Source of the DNA: Deltaproteobacteria bacterium
Lineage (GTDB): Bacteria; Myxococcota_A; Polyangia; Polyangiales; Ga0077539
Assembly: GCA_030694465.1 (NCBI GenBank)
Contig: JAUXYJ010000105.1
Coordinates: 62,001 to 126,000, forward strand
Direction of reading: 5' to 3'
Length of the DNA: 64,000 nt
The translations under genes and the position numbers were made by a program. This document shows positions 25,891 through 34,723 of this stretch, piece by piece (positions within the stretch are counted from its first letter, which is position 1; each line of letters begins with the position of its first letter). The notes under the pieces were generated by a model. It was given only the letters and a program-made list of their open reading frames with translations, did not search any database and was not told where the DNA came from.

Positions 25891-28185
25891 ATGAAGCTTC
25901 GCTATGCCCCCGCTCTGATCTCGCTTTTGGCGCTCGCGCATTGTGGTCCAACGAGAGAGCCGCCTCCGGCCGCTGACGCTGGGCAACAAGACGCACGTCC
26001 TGCGGATGCACAGGCAAACGCCTGTGAAATCGACTCGGACAATGACACCATTCCGGACAGCGTCGAGGGGCAGGGCGACGTGGACATGGACGGGATCCCC
26101 AACGCGCGGGACGAAGACTCGGATGGCGATGGCATCCCCGATCGCGTCGAAGCGCAATACGGCTCCGAACGGACGCGCTGTGTTTTGCGCCCCGTCGATT
26201 CGGATCGAGACCAGATCCCGGACTACCTGTCGACCGATTCGAACGGTGACGGCCTCGCAGATTCGCTCAGCATCGCGCCACCTGCTGTGCTCATGACGCC
26301 AGAGCCAGACGGTGGTTGGGCGATGGCGCCCCACGATTTCGATCGCGATGGGATCCCGAACTACGCCGACACCGATGCGGACGGCGACTCGCTCGCGAAT
26401 TCAGTCGAATTGCAGGTCGATTCGATGCTTACGATCCCTGACTCCGACGGTGATGGCCGCCCAGATTGGTTGGACGTCGACTCAGACGCCGACACGATCG
26501 CCGACCGCGACGAGGGAAGCTCGGATCGCGATCGCGATGGGATCCCAAACTTTCGCGATCCAGACTCGGACGGCGACGGCATCACAGACCGCGACGAGGC
26601 CGGAGACACCAACCTCGAGACTCCCCCCACGGAGTGCACGCGAGAGATCGACGCCCGAACGTTGATGGGCCTTCGACCTGACGGATTGCCTGACTATCTC
26701 GACCAAGACTCGGACAACGATGGCGCCGGCGATCGCGAAGAGCGCGCTGCAGGGACAGATCTCTGCAACGCGGACACCGACAACGATGGCCAGCTCGACG
26801 TCGCCGAGAACGCCTACTGCGCGCGGCGAATGATGACCGGCTGCGGCACCGACCGCGCGAGACAGATCCCGAGCACCGACTACTACATCGTGTTGCCCTT
26901 CGGCGCGACCGAGACGCGTGAGCTCGAATTTGGGACCAATATCCGTGTGGCCGACGTGTTCTTCTTGGCGGACACGACGGGCTCAATGACTGGCGTTTTG
27001 CGGTCTGTTCGCGATTCGGTGGGCACGATGGCGATGCGGATCCGAGCTGAGATTCCCAACGCGTGGTTTGGCGTCGGGCACTACGAGGATTATCAGCTGT
27101 CGGCCCACGCGGCGTCGACGGACCGAGTGTTTCACCCGCTCTGCGATGGGCTCCCTGGCTCGCGTCCCTCGACCGCTTGCTCGACCGCTCGCTACGGCGG
27201 GATCATGCTCACCGCGAGCGACGCGGATGTGTCTGCAGCGATTAACGCCATCCCTGGCGGCTCAGGGGGCGACGGGCTCTCGACGAGCGTCGAGGCGATG
27301 TACCAGGTGCTCGTCGGAGACGGCTATTACGACCGAAGCGCGGGTGCTGCATGCACTGAGTCAAGCGCGACGACGCGGTGCTGGGTGCCACCGACTACGT
27401 GCCCCGAAGGTCGCTTCGGCGCAGGCTGTTTTCGCTCAGGTGCCCTCCCCATCATGGTCCATTACTCGGACACACAGAGCCACTACGGCGCTCGCAATCC
27501 TGGCGGAACGACGTTTAACCGAGAGCCCTCGGGCGTGACCCCGCGTGGGCACACCAGCGATGATCTCATGAGCGCGTTTCGTCGCGTGGGTGGCCGAATG
27601 ATCTCGCTCAATGCCTCGTCTTCGGTGTGCGAAAACCGGGTGCTTACGATGCAAGAAGGGACCAACCCTTGCTATGATTTTCGCGTGTGGGCCGAGGGCA
27701 CAGGCTCGGTCAACATCGACGGAAATCCGTTTATTTTCGATCTCCGCATGGGTGGTGGGCAGAGCTTTATCGACGCCACGGTGGAGGGCGTTCGACAGAT
27801 CGCGAGCCGTACTCCCCTGGATATTTCCACGCAAACCGAGAACGATCCTGCCAACCCGGGTGCGGTCAACGCGACAGAGTTTATCTCTCGGCGTATCCCG
27901 TCGTGCGAGATCGAGCCGCGCAATCGCAACTGCTGGACCCCAGGCTCAGGCGTCATGATGACCGAGGCCGTCGGGCGCACGGACGCGAGCACTTTCTATC
28001 GCGTTCTACCTGGTACTCGCGTGCGGTTTACCATCGTATTTTCGAACCTCGATGTGTTTCCGGGATACGAAGATCGAAGCACGTTGTTTCACGCGTACAT
28101 CCACGTTGTGGGCGATGGCTTCGCGCGACTCGACACCCGCGAGGTGTTTATCTTGGTGCCTGCTCGCGCGACCGATCCGGGCTGA
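25891..28185 (+). CDS. Lipoprotein with thrombospondin-type-3 repeats and a VWA-like domain
   Basis: A 764-residue surface lipoprotein (lipobox LAHC, signal MKLRYAPALISLLALAHC). Residues about 45-300 carry many Ca-binding TSP3-type loops of the DxDxDGIxD kind (DSDGDGIPDRVE, DSDGDGRPDWLD, DRDRDGIPNF). A VWA/integrin-type domain follows, with MIDAS-like motif DTTGSM in VADVFFLADTTGSMTG, and spans roughly 345-620. The C-terminus is a beta-sandwich ending in REVFILVPA. It probably binds Ca2+ at the outer surface and may mediate adhesion. It stands alone between topA and the patatin gene. Confidence 0.82.
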   Translation: MKLRYAPALISLLALAHCGPTREPPPAADAGQQDARPADAQANACEIDSDNDTIPDSVEGQGDVDMDGIPNARDEDSDGDGIPDRVEAQYGSERTRCVLRPVDSDRDQIPDYLSTDSNGDGLADSLSIAPPAVLMTPEPDGGWAMAPHDFDRDGIPNYADTDADGDSLANSVELQVDSMLTIPDSDGDGRPDWLDVDSDADTIADRDEGSSDRDRDGIPNFRDPDSDGDGITDRDEAGDTNLETPPTECTREIDARTLMGLRPDGLPDYLDQDSDNDGAGDREERAAGTDLCNADTDNDGQLDVAENAYCARRMMTGCGTDRARQIPSTDYYIVLPFGATETRELEFGTNIRVADVFFLADTTGSMTGVLRSVRDSVGTMAMRIRAEIPNAWFGVGHYEDYQLSAHAASTDRVFHPLCDGLPGSRPSTACSTARYGGIMLTASDADVSAAINAIPGGSGGDGLSTSVEAMYQVLVGDGYYDRSAGAACTESSATTRCWVPPTTCPEGRFGAGCFRSGALPIMVHYSDTQSHYGARNPGGTTFNREPSGVTPRGHTSDDLMSAFRRVGGRMISLNASSSVCENRVLTMQEGTNPCYDFRVWAEGTGSVNIDGNPFIFDLRMGGGQSFIDATVEGVRQIASRTPLDISTQTENDPANPGAVNATEFISRRIPSCEIEPRNRNCWTPGSGVMMTEAVGRTDASTFYRVLPGTRVRFTIVFSNLDVFPGYEDRSTLFHAYIHVVGDGFARLDTREVFILVPARATDPG

Positions 28186-28236
28186 GTCACACGATCGTGT
28201 GCATAAACGCTGGGCTCTTGTTTTAGACTCCATCGC

Positions 28237-29460
28237 GTGAGCCAAGATCGTCCCAAGACCGCCATCGTACTTTCTGGGGGAGCCGCGAGAGGGGCCTACG
28301 AGGCCGGAGTCCTCGCATACATCCGCGATGGGCTCGTGCGAGACACCGGCGTCCACGCCAAGATCGATATCTTGTGCGGGAGCTCAGTCGGCGCAATCAA
28401 CGCCTGCGTTCTCGCTGCGACCATGGACCAGCCCGAGACCCAGGGAGCCTTTCTCGCGCGCCGCTGGAGCTCACTCAACGTAGACGAGGTGGTCCCGCTC
28501 AAAACCACAGATCTCCTGCGATTTACCAGGTCGTTGTTTGGTGCAGCGCCCGCCGGTGCGACCCATCAGCACGGCGGCGTCTTAGATCCTGCCCCCCTCG
28601 AGCGCGTCGTCTTGGACTCGGTCCCGTGGAGCATGATCCAGCGCAATCTGGCCGAGAAGCGCTTCGAAGCGCTGGCGATCAGCGCGACCCACGTCTCGAG
28701 CGGACACACGGTGATCTTTGTCGAGCGGGATCAACCCGGCCTACCGCCCTGGGGCAAAGACCCCTTTGTGCACGGCGTCGCAGCACGAATCCGCCCACAA
28801 CATGCGCTCGCGAGCGCAGCGATTCCGATTATTTTTCCTGCGGTCTCTATCGACGGTCAGTACTACTGCGACGGCGGACTGAGGCTCAATACGCCCCTCG
28901 CGCCCGCCCTGCGTCTGGGCGCAGAGCGCGTGTTGGTGATCTCGCTGCGGCACCGCCCACCCCAGGCCGAGGCCCCGAGGCTGTCACTGCTCCCGCCGCC
29001 GCCAGGCCATGGTCCTCCGTCCGCGTTCTTTCTCGCGGGCAAGGTCATCAACGCGCTCTGGCTCGACCACATTGACTACGATCTCGACCGCATGCGGCAG
29101 ACTACCGGTGTGCTCGAGGCCGGCCGTCGCGCGTTTGGTCCGGGCTTTGACGACGCCCTCAATGCCCAGCTCGCCGCAGTCGACGCGCCCGCGCTGCGAC
29201 CCATCCGTGAGCTGCGAATCGAGCCCTCGGTCGACCTTGGAGTCTTAGCCAAGGACGTCGCCGCGAGTCCCGAGTTTGCGCGGCGCTCGAAGGGTGTGGT
29301 CGCGCGATTGCTGCAACGCTATGCGCAGACGACCGAAGAGCGCGAGGCCGATCTTTGCTCCTACCTGCTCTTTGACGCTTCGTATTGTGCGCCGCTCGTA
29401 GAGCTCGGGATCGCCGATGCACGCGCGATGCGCGATGAGCTCGCCGAGCTGTTTAGGTAG
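28237..29460 (+). CDS. Patatin-like phospholipase
   Basis: A 407-residue cytoplasmic-looking lipid acyl hydrolase. The oxyanion loop SGGAARGAYEAGVL is near residue 14. The catalytic dyad is Ser50 in GSSVGA and the Asp in YYCDGGLRLNTPL. The C-terminal ~130 residues are a helical region found in bacterial patatin-like proteins. The GTG at 28237 starts the first beta-strand context (TAIVLSGGAARG). No signal peptide is visible. It lies 51 bp downstream of the VWA lipoprotein and 125 bp upstream of trmFO, so it may be its own unit. Confidence 0.92.
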   Translation: MSQDRPKTAIVLSGGAARGAYEAGVLAYIRDGLVRDTGVHAKIDILCGSSVGAINACVLAATMDQPETQGAFLARRWSSLNVDEVVPLKTTDLLRFTRSLFGAAPAGATHQHGGVLDPAPLERVVLDSVPWSMIQRNLAEKRFEALAISATHVSSGHTVIFVERDQPGLPPWGKDPFVHGVAARIRPQHALASAAIPIIFPAVSIDGQYYCDGGLRLNTPLAPALRLGAERVLVISLRHRPPQAEAPRLSLLPPPPGHGPPSAFFLAGKVINALWLDHIDYDLDRMRQTTGVLEAGRRAFGPGFDDALNAQLAAVDAPALRPIRELRIEPSVDLGVLAKDVAASPEFARRSKGVVARLLQRYAQTTEEREADLCSYLLFDASYCAPLVELGIADARAMRDELAELFR

Positions 29461-29479
29461 CCGCACGTCACCGGGGCAT

Positions 29480-29495
29480 CCGGCGACGTCGCCGG
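29480..29495. repeat. 16-bp iterated palindrome, copy 2 (intergenic)
   Basis: Exact CCGGCGACGTCGCCGG in the 125-bp gap between the patatin gene and trmFO, 90 bp before the trmFO start. This is the only one of the five copies outside a gene. Confidence 0.85.
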
Positions 29496-29585
29496 ATCTC
29501 AACGCCGCCACCGTCCAGGTCCAAACCAACGCGACAGCGCTCGAGATCGCTCGCGGCCGGTGGGATTCGGTGTATCTCTCCCGCG

Positions 29586-30914
29586 GTGAAACCCGTTGTT
29601 GTTGTGGGTGGCGGACTCGCCGGTTGTGAAGCTGCATGGCAGCTCGCGTCGCGTGGCATTGAGGTCGTACTTCGCGAGCAAAAACCCATCGCGCGCACAC
29701 CCGCGCAGGTCACCGATCACCTCTGCGAGCTCGTGTGCTCCAATTCGTTTCGGGGTGCGGCCATCACAAACGCTGTGGGCCTGCTGAAAGAAGAGATGCG
29801 CCGCATGGGCTCGCTCATCATGGCCTGCGCGGACGAGACCGCTGTTCCCGCAGGGGGCGCGCTCGCAGTCGACCGCGAGCGGTTTAGCGCTGCGGTGACC
29901 TCGCGGCTGGACGCGCACCCGTTAATCTCGCGAGAGAGCGTGGTCGTTGATCAAATCCCCAATGGATTCGCCATCATCGCGACTGGACCGTTGACCGCAG
30001 ACGCTCTCGCGCAGGCGCTGGTCGAGCGTGTGGGGAGCGAGCACATGGCGTACTACGACGCGATCTCGCCGGTCGTAAGCGCAGACTCGATCCAGTGGGA
30101 CAAGGTCTTCAAGGCCTCTCGGTACGACAAAGGGGACGACGACGCGTACGTCAACTGCCCGATGAACCGCGAGCAGTACGCGGCGTTTGTTGAAGCCGTC
30201 GTTGGCTCTAAAAAAGTGCCAGCGCGGAGCTTCGAAGAGATCCGGTATTTCGAGGGCTGTCTCCCGATCGAAGTGATGGCAGAGCGCGGCGTCGACACGC
30301 TCCGCTATGGTCCGATGAAGCCCGTGGGGCTCACCGATCCAAAGACGGGCCGCTGGCCCTATGCGTGCGTGCAATTGCGGCTCGAGGACGTAGCTGGAAC
30401 TGCGTACAATATTGTGGGATTTCAGACGCGGATGACCTGGCCCGAACAAGCCCGCGTCCTCGCGATGATCCCTGGGCTTGAGACCGCCGAGTACCTTCGG
30501 TTTGGCAGCGTCCATCGCAACACCTTTGTCCATGCGCCCAAGTTATTGACCCCATGGCTTGAGCTCAAGAGCGCTCCGGGGGTCTACCTCGCGGGTCAAA
30601 TTACGGGCGTCGAGGGCTACCTCGAGAGCGCCGCCAGCGGCCTCATGGCGGGCCTCTTCTTGTCGCAACGGATCCACGATGAGTCATTTGATCCTCCGCC
30701 CGCCACGACGGCGCTAGGGGCCTTGCTGCGGCACCTCTGGACCGACCGAAAGGACTTTCAGCCGTCGAACGTGAACTGGTCGATGGTTCCGCCACTGGAG
30801 GGCCTGACCCGCAAGGTCGCGAAGCGTGACAAGTACGAGTTGTACGCTGCGCGCGCGCTCGAAGATCTCGCGCCATGGACACAGCGTCAGCGCGTCGAGG
30901 CCACATCCGTCTGA
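29586..30914 (+). CDS. trmFO: Folate/FAD-dependent tRNA (uracil-54-C5)-methyltransferase TrmFO
   Basis: A 442-residue flavoprotein that makes ribothymidine at position 54 of tRNA using methylenetetrahydrofolate. The FAD-binding motif GGGLAGCEAAW begins at residue 8. Characteristic segments are ELVCSNSFRG, IATGPLTADAL, FEGCLPIEVMAERG, RYGPMKPVGL, VGFQTRMTWPEQ and LAGQITGVEGYLESAASG. Length is normal. GTG 29586 begins the FAD-binding strand. It is followed closely by xerC (54 nt), an arrangement known in several bacteria. Confidence 0.97.
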   Translation: MKPVVVVGGGLAGCEAAWQLASRGIEVVLREQKPIARTPAQVTDHLCELVCSNSFRGAAITNAVGLLKEEMRRMGSLIMACADETAVPAGGALAVDRERFSAAVTSRLDAHPLISRESVVVDQIPNGFAIIATGPLTADALAQALVERVGSEHMAYYDAISPVVSADSIQWDKVFKASRYDKGDDDAYVNCPMNREQYAAFVEAVVGSKKVPARSFEEIRYFEGCLPIEVMAERGVDTLRYGPMKPVGLTDPKTGRWPYACVQLRLEDVAGTAYNIVGFQTRMTWPEQARVLAMIPGLETAEYLRFGSVHRNTFVHAPKLLTPWLELKSAPGVYLAGQITGVEGYLESAASGLMAGLFLSQRIHDESFDPPPATTALGALLRHLWTDRKDFQPSNVNWSMVPPLEGLTRKVAKRDKYELYAARALEDLAPWTQRQRVEATSV

Positions 30915-30968
30915 GCGAGCTGTTGGCGCTTTCTGGCGCCTGCACACGACACGAGGCACTCTCGCGCG

Positions 30969-32003
30969 GTGGAAACCACGGTCGACAGTGACAACGTGTT
31001 GGGGGTCCTTGACGCGCTTGCTGAGAGCAATCTGCGAAGAGATTTGCTAGCTTTTGCAACGTATCTCTTGCACGAACGCCGGTCGTCCAAGCGAACTGTC
31101 GAGCACTATCTTCGTGATCTGCGCACGCTCGCTGAGTACGCACAGAAGTACTGTGAGCCCGTCGCGATCGAGAGCGTGACGCTGGCTGTGCTTCGTGGCT
31201 GGCTCGGCTCGCGATCCAAGGCGCGATCCAACAGCACCATCGCGCGCAACGTCTCTTCGGTGCGGTCTTTCTTTGTCTTCGCGAGAAAGACTGGCCGTAT
31301 CTCCGATGACCCGACGGCCTTGCTCAAGGCCCCAAAGCTACGTCGAGATCTCCCAAAGATTCTCGGGGTCCCCGCAGCCGGGCGGTTGATGGAGGCGCCC
31401 GACGAGCGTCGCTTTGCCACGCCGCGTCCTGGTGCGCGCACGATCGACCCGGCCGAACGCGAGCGCCAAGCGCTGCGTGACACGGCGATGCTCGAAGTGT
31501 TGTACGGCGGTGGTATTCGCGTGGGCGAACTTGTCGGGCTCAACCTGCAGGACGTGAGCACCCGCGCTCGGGTCGCTCGTGTGATGGGAAAGGGCTCGAA
31601 AGAGCGCGTGGTTCCGCTCGGGCCGCCGGCGTGTGCGGCCATCAACGCGTGGCTTGAGGTGCGGCACCGACATCGGCATCCGACGACGGGCGAACAAGAC
31701 CCCAAGGCGCTGTTTGTGGGTCGCTACGGGACGCGATTGACCACAAGGCAGCTGCAACATTTGGTGCGCGCCTACGGTGAGCTCAGCGAGGGGACTGCGG
31801 ACCTCCATCCCCACATGTTGCGGCACACCTGTGCGACGCATCTGCTCGATGGCGGCGCAGACCTACGCATGATCCAAGAGATGCTAGGCCACGCGAGTCT
31901 TCGCACGACCGAGCGCTACACGCATGTTTCGGTAGAGCGCGTCATGAAGATCTACGACGAGGCCCACCCGCTGTCAGGTCGGGTAAAGAAAGCCAAGGAC
32001 TAG
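30969..32003 (+). CDS. xerC: Tyrosine recombinase XerC
   Basis: A 344-residue site-specific recombinase that resolves chromosome dimers with XerD at dif. The N-terminal SAM-like core-binding domain is followed by a catalytic domain with R184 (GGIRVGEL), K208 (GKGSKERVVPLG), H282 and R285 (HMLRHTCATH), H308 (LGHAS) and nucleophile Y317 (ERYTHV), all present. It is longer than the usual ~300 residues because of an insertion around 145-168 (FATPRPGARTIDP). Synteny with trmFO and the complete motif set favour the housekeeping enzyme over a phage integrase. The GTG start is the best available but not proven. Confidence 0.9.
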   Translation: METTVDSDNVLGVLDALAESNLRRDLLAFATYLLHERRSSKRTVEHYLRDLRTLAEYAQKYCEPVAIESVTLAVLRGWLGSRSKARSNSTIARNVSSVRSFFVFARKTGRISDDPTALLKAPKLRRDLPKILGVPAAGRLMEAPDERRFATPRPGARTIDPAERERQALRDTAMLEVLYGGGIRVGELVGLNLQDVSTRARVARVMGKGSKERVVPLGPPACAAINAWLEVRHRHRHPTTGEQDPKALFVGRYGTRLTTRQLQHLVRAYGELSEGTADLHPHMLRHTCATHLLDGGADLRMIQEMLGHASLRTTERYTHVSVERVMKIYDEAHPLSGRVKKAKD

Positions 32004-32036
32004 CCCCAGGACCCCAGGCGCTCTTATCACCCGCAG

Positions 32037-33215
32037 TTACGGGTCCATGCCGCCGTCCATCACGGTGTCCCCGGCGACGTCGCCGGATGCGTCCCCGGCG
32101 ACGTCGCCGGGTGCGTCCGCGGTTGCGTCTGCGGTGATATCACTTGTGGCGTCGCTTGCGTCGCTGCCGGCGTCCGTTGTCACGGTGCTGCGGAGGCAGC
32201 GCTGTCCAGTGAAGAGCGCTGCTCCGGCGTCGTCGCCCGACGCGCTCTGGCATTGGGTACCGGCCGGGCACATGGCACCGGGGACCGAGCAATCCAGCGG
32301 AACACACGCGCCATTGCGGTATTGCGGCATCCCAGCGCCGTCGTTGATGCGATCGCAGCGGTAGCCGCTGCGGCAGTCGCCGTCGACCATACACGCCTTG
32401 AGACAGCGTGCGGCCGTGCCCACGGGGCTCATCGGCGCTGGGATCACTACGGATCCGGTTGGGCAGGTGCTCGTGGGCAGGTTCATCCCGCGGGCTGCAG
32501 TGAAGACGCTCTCTGCGGGAAGTGGGGCCTGAGATGTGCAGTATCCCTGAAGAAAACCAGTCGGACGCATGCCAAGTCGGCTGTCTACTTCGGGGATACA
32601 GAACGCCGATCGGCACTCTCCGTCGTCACGGCACGGCGCGCCGTTCTCTGCGCCTTCGGTTCGTACGCGCGACGAGCATGCGCCGACGTAGGGATCGCAT
32701 TGGGTTCGCATCGCACAGACGCGATCGCCCTCGGATGTGGGGTTCGGCCCTCGTGGATTGCACGCCGGAAAACACCCCGTGCGTGCCTCAAAAGGGATCG
32801 CAAAAGCGAGGCACAAGCCCCCATAGGCGAGGCACGAATCACTGGCGCGATCGCAAAATGGGAGGCACCCCTTGGCGCCCGCGCAGATGCCGAGGCGCCC
32901 GCACTGGGTGTCCGTGGTGCAGCTCAGTTTGCGGCACATTCCACCTGGAAATTGGCTGTCGCAAATCTCAATGCTGCCGTCACTTGAGAGCGTACGGTTG
33001 CAGTCCTCGTTGACGACGCATCGCCGATAGGTGGGCTCGACAAAGGGCCGCGCGTCGACCGCGACGTCTGGAAACACCAAGCCGTCGGGGAGCACAACAA
33101 CGTCGCCGCCATCCCCCATGGGCCCCGTTGGGCTGCAGGCGACCAGGGTGATCGTGAGTGCAAATCCACATCGTCTCGCCCAAGCGCCGACTGAAAAGAA
33201 ATCTGAGCTAGCCAT
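32037..33215 (-). CDS. Cys-rich surface lipoprotein
   Basis: A 392-residue lipoprotein (lipobox LVAC in TITLVACSPTG). An Asp-rich spacer (VVVLPDGLVFPDVAVDA) precedes a domain of about 260 residues with some 24 cysteines in motifs such as CVVNEDCNRT, CTTDTQCGRLGIC and CRDDGECRSAFC, typical of extracellular disulfide-bonded myxobacterial proteins. The C-terminal tail is a low-complexity Asp/Ala run (SDATSDITADATADA) ending in two copies of GDVAGD that derive from the 16-bp palindrome. It lies convergent to xerC. Its two upstream neighbours are also Cys-rich lipoproteins. Function unknown. Confidence 0.75.
   Translation of the reverse strand: MASSDFFSVGAWARRCGFALTITLVACSPTGPMGDGGDVVVLPDGLVFPDVAVDARPFVEPTYRRCVVNEDCNRTLSSDGSIEICDSQFPGGMCRKLSCTTDTQCGRLGICAGAKGCLPFCDRASDSCLAYGGLCLAFAIPFEARTGCFPACNPRGPNPTSEGDRVCAMRTQCDPYVGACSSRVRTEGAENGAPCRDDGECRSAFCIPEVDSRLGMRPTGFLQGYCTSQAPLPAESVFTAARGMNLPTSTCPTGSVVIPAPMSPVGTAARCLKACMVDGDCRSGYRCDRINDGAGMPQYRNGACVPLDCSVPGAMCPAGTQCQSASGDDAGAALFTGQRCLRSTVTTDAGSDASDATSDITADATADAPGDVAGDASGDVAGDTVMDGGMDP
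32071..32086. repeat. 16-bp iterated palindrome, copy 3
   Basis: Exact CCGGCGACGTCGCCGG inside the C-terminal tail of the Cys-rich lipoprotein; first of two copies in a 24-bp tandem unit. Confidence 0.85.
32095..32110. repeat. 16-bp iterated palindrome, copy 4
   Basis: Second exact copy, 24 bp from copy 3 in the same reading frame (GDVAGD again). The spacer differs by one base (atgcgtcc and gtgcgtcc), so this pair probably arose by local tandem duplication. Confidence 0.85.
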
Positions 33216-33277
33216 GAGCGAGTCGTGTCAGCAATCGGTGGGCCAGCGCAAGCGACGCGTGAATTCTGGCCTCAATG

Positions 33278-33331
33278 GTCGCTGAACCCTTGGCGCCGTC
33301 AGGATCCTCACGCTGCCAAGGGTTCAGCGAC
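33278..33331 (-). terminator. Perfect 17-bp inverted repeat after the lipoprotein gene
   Basis: Arms 33278-33294 and 33315-33331 are perfect reverse complements (core CGCTGAACCCTTGGC) around a 20-nt loop. The right arm includes the stop codon of the lipoprotein gene at 33324. It is probably a transcription stop or RNA-stabilising hairpin for that minus-strand gene. No clear U-run follows on the minus strand. Confidence 0.55.
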
Positions 33332-34499
33332 AGGCGATGTTGGGGTCGAGCGGATCGTCGATGGTGCACGAGCCAGTAGGTCCGGCGCCCTCGCAGACGA
33401 GCCCCGCTGGGCAGCAATTGGTGGCCGAACACTCACGAAAGATGCAGTAACCCAGGTTGTCCGTTGCCGGTGCGAGCGGACGAATCGCGGGGCCGTCGGG
33501 ACACGAGCTTGTGAGCGCGAGATCGACCAGCGAGCCGCAGAGCCCCTGAGTGCCGCCCGTGGTGACCCGAAAACAAATCCCGCGACAGGGCGACGGCGCG
33601 CCTGCAGCTGGGATCGTGCAGATCGAGCCGTCGGTGAGCGCCGCGGGGTTGGACCCGGTGGCACCGCAGCTCCCTGTGCGCGTATTGCACACTTCGCCCG
33701 CGGGACAATCTGCATTGCTGAAGCAAAACGGGAGGCAGCCTGGCGCGTCCGGGCGGCCCATCGCGTGGGAGGCCCACAGTCCAGTGCAAATCTGTCCTGT
33801 GCGGCACCCAGACCCCGGACCAGGCCTGCAAGCGGCTGTACAAAACGTGCTCTCAGTCGGCGGATCCCCGGACGCGAGGCAGGTAGAGCTCGCTCCACCG
33901 CACTGCGTTTGCTCTGTAAATTGGCTGGTAGAATTGCGACATCCTGCTGAGCAGAAGCCATCTCGGACGGTCGTGTCGCAGGTGAGCCCCGCGCGACAAT
34001 CTACGTTTGCAGCACAGGGGCCGCCCGCAGGAGATGTTCCGGGCGCGATGCCCGCCTCGGGGCCTGCCTCTGCACCAGCCTCACGCGACGCATCGGGCGT
34101 AGCGTCTGGGCTGGCTTCGGGCGCTGCGTCCATCGTGACCCCTCCGCCCTCAGACGAAGCGTCCACCATCGAGTCCATCCCAACCATCGCGTCAACGCGC
34201 GCGGCGTCGACCGAAACTGCGTCGGGCGCTGCATCTGCGCTGCCGTCCTGAGCATCGGCCTCCATTGCGCCGCTGTCCGTGGGGCGCGCAACATCGTCGG
34301 CCGCATCGGCGACTGTAGACGCCTCGACCGAGGCATCGGGGAGCGGTTGTGTGTCCGAAGCAGCGACGTCGCGCACCGAGGTGTCGGTCGTTGCGTCCCG
34401 TCGTGCGACGTCGAGCTCGGGTTCAGTGGGACCACAAGCGCCAAGTGCCAAAAGGCCACCCACAATAAGCAACCAAGGATGCGTACGACCAACCAACAT
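33324..34499 (-). CDS. Cys-rich lipoprotein, tandem paralog A
   Basis: A 391-residue lipoprotein (LLALGACGPTEPE). Residues about 25-165 are a low-complexity Asp/Ala/Ser spacer. The C-terminal ~230 residues are a Cys-rich domain shared almost word for word with the next gene: GLWASHAMGRPDAPGCL, SPCRGICFRV, CGSLVDLAL, and an ending CTIDDPLDPNIAC. ATG 34499 gives a clean lipoprotein signal; an upstream in-frame start adds residues without similarity. The hairpin at 33278-33331 overlaps its stop codon. It is presumably exposed on the outer membrane, with the spacer projecting the Cys-rich head. Confidence 0.78.
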   Translation of the reverse strand: MLVGRTHPWLLIVGGLLALGACGPTEPELDVARRDATTDTSVRDVAASDTQPLPDASVEASTVADAADDVARPTDSGAMEADAQDGSADAAPDAVSVDAARVDAMVGMDSMVDASSEGGGVTMDAAPEASPDATPDASREAGAEAGPEAGIAPGTSPAGGPCAANVDCRAGLTCDTTVRDGFCSAGCRNSTSQFTEQTQCGGASSTCLASGDPPTESTFCTAACRPGPGSGCRTGQICTGLWASHAMGRPDAPGCLPFCFSNADCPAGEVCNTRTGSCGATGSNPAALTDGSICTIPAAGAPSPCRGICFRVTTGGTQGLCGSLVDLALTSSCPDGPAIRPLAPATDNLGYCIFRECSATNCCPAGLVCEGAGPTGSCTIDDPLDPNIACR

Positions 34500-34641
34500 G
34501 AACAATGCCTCCAACGATCGAGAGAAGAGCTTCAGACCTTGTCGCACGGTGGCGCATTTCGAAGGTCTGCTGCGATGCAAGGTAACCGATGTGACGAGCT
34601 TACGTCTGCGTGCGAGAGCGTTCGTGTCGGACAAAATGCAA

Positions 34642-34680
34642 ACACCCCAGGAGGCACACGTGAGCGGCCTTCTGGGGTGT
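34642..34680 (-). terminator. Probable intrinsic terminator
   Basis: A 14-bp stem with one mismatch: arms 34642-34655 (ACACCCCAGGAGGC) and 34667-34680, loop 11 nt. On the minus strand it is followed by TTGCATTTTGTC, a modest U-rich stretch. It sits 44 bp past the stop codon of paralog B and would separate its transcript from paralog A. Confidence 0.6.
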
Positions 34681-34723
34681 CTTGAGCAGTCGTCAGCGCT
34701 TTCGCGTTCAGACTGACGTTGGA

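Noticed and set aside
30969..32003. Tyrosine recombinase as sign of a prophage or integrated element
   Set aside because: It sits next to trmFO with the complete XerC motif set, and no phage genes, attachment repeats or tRNA are nearby.
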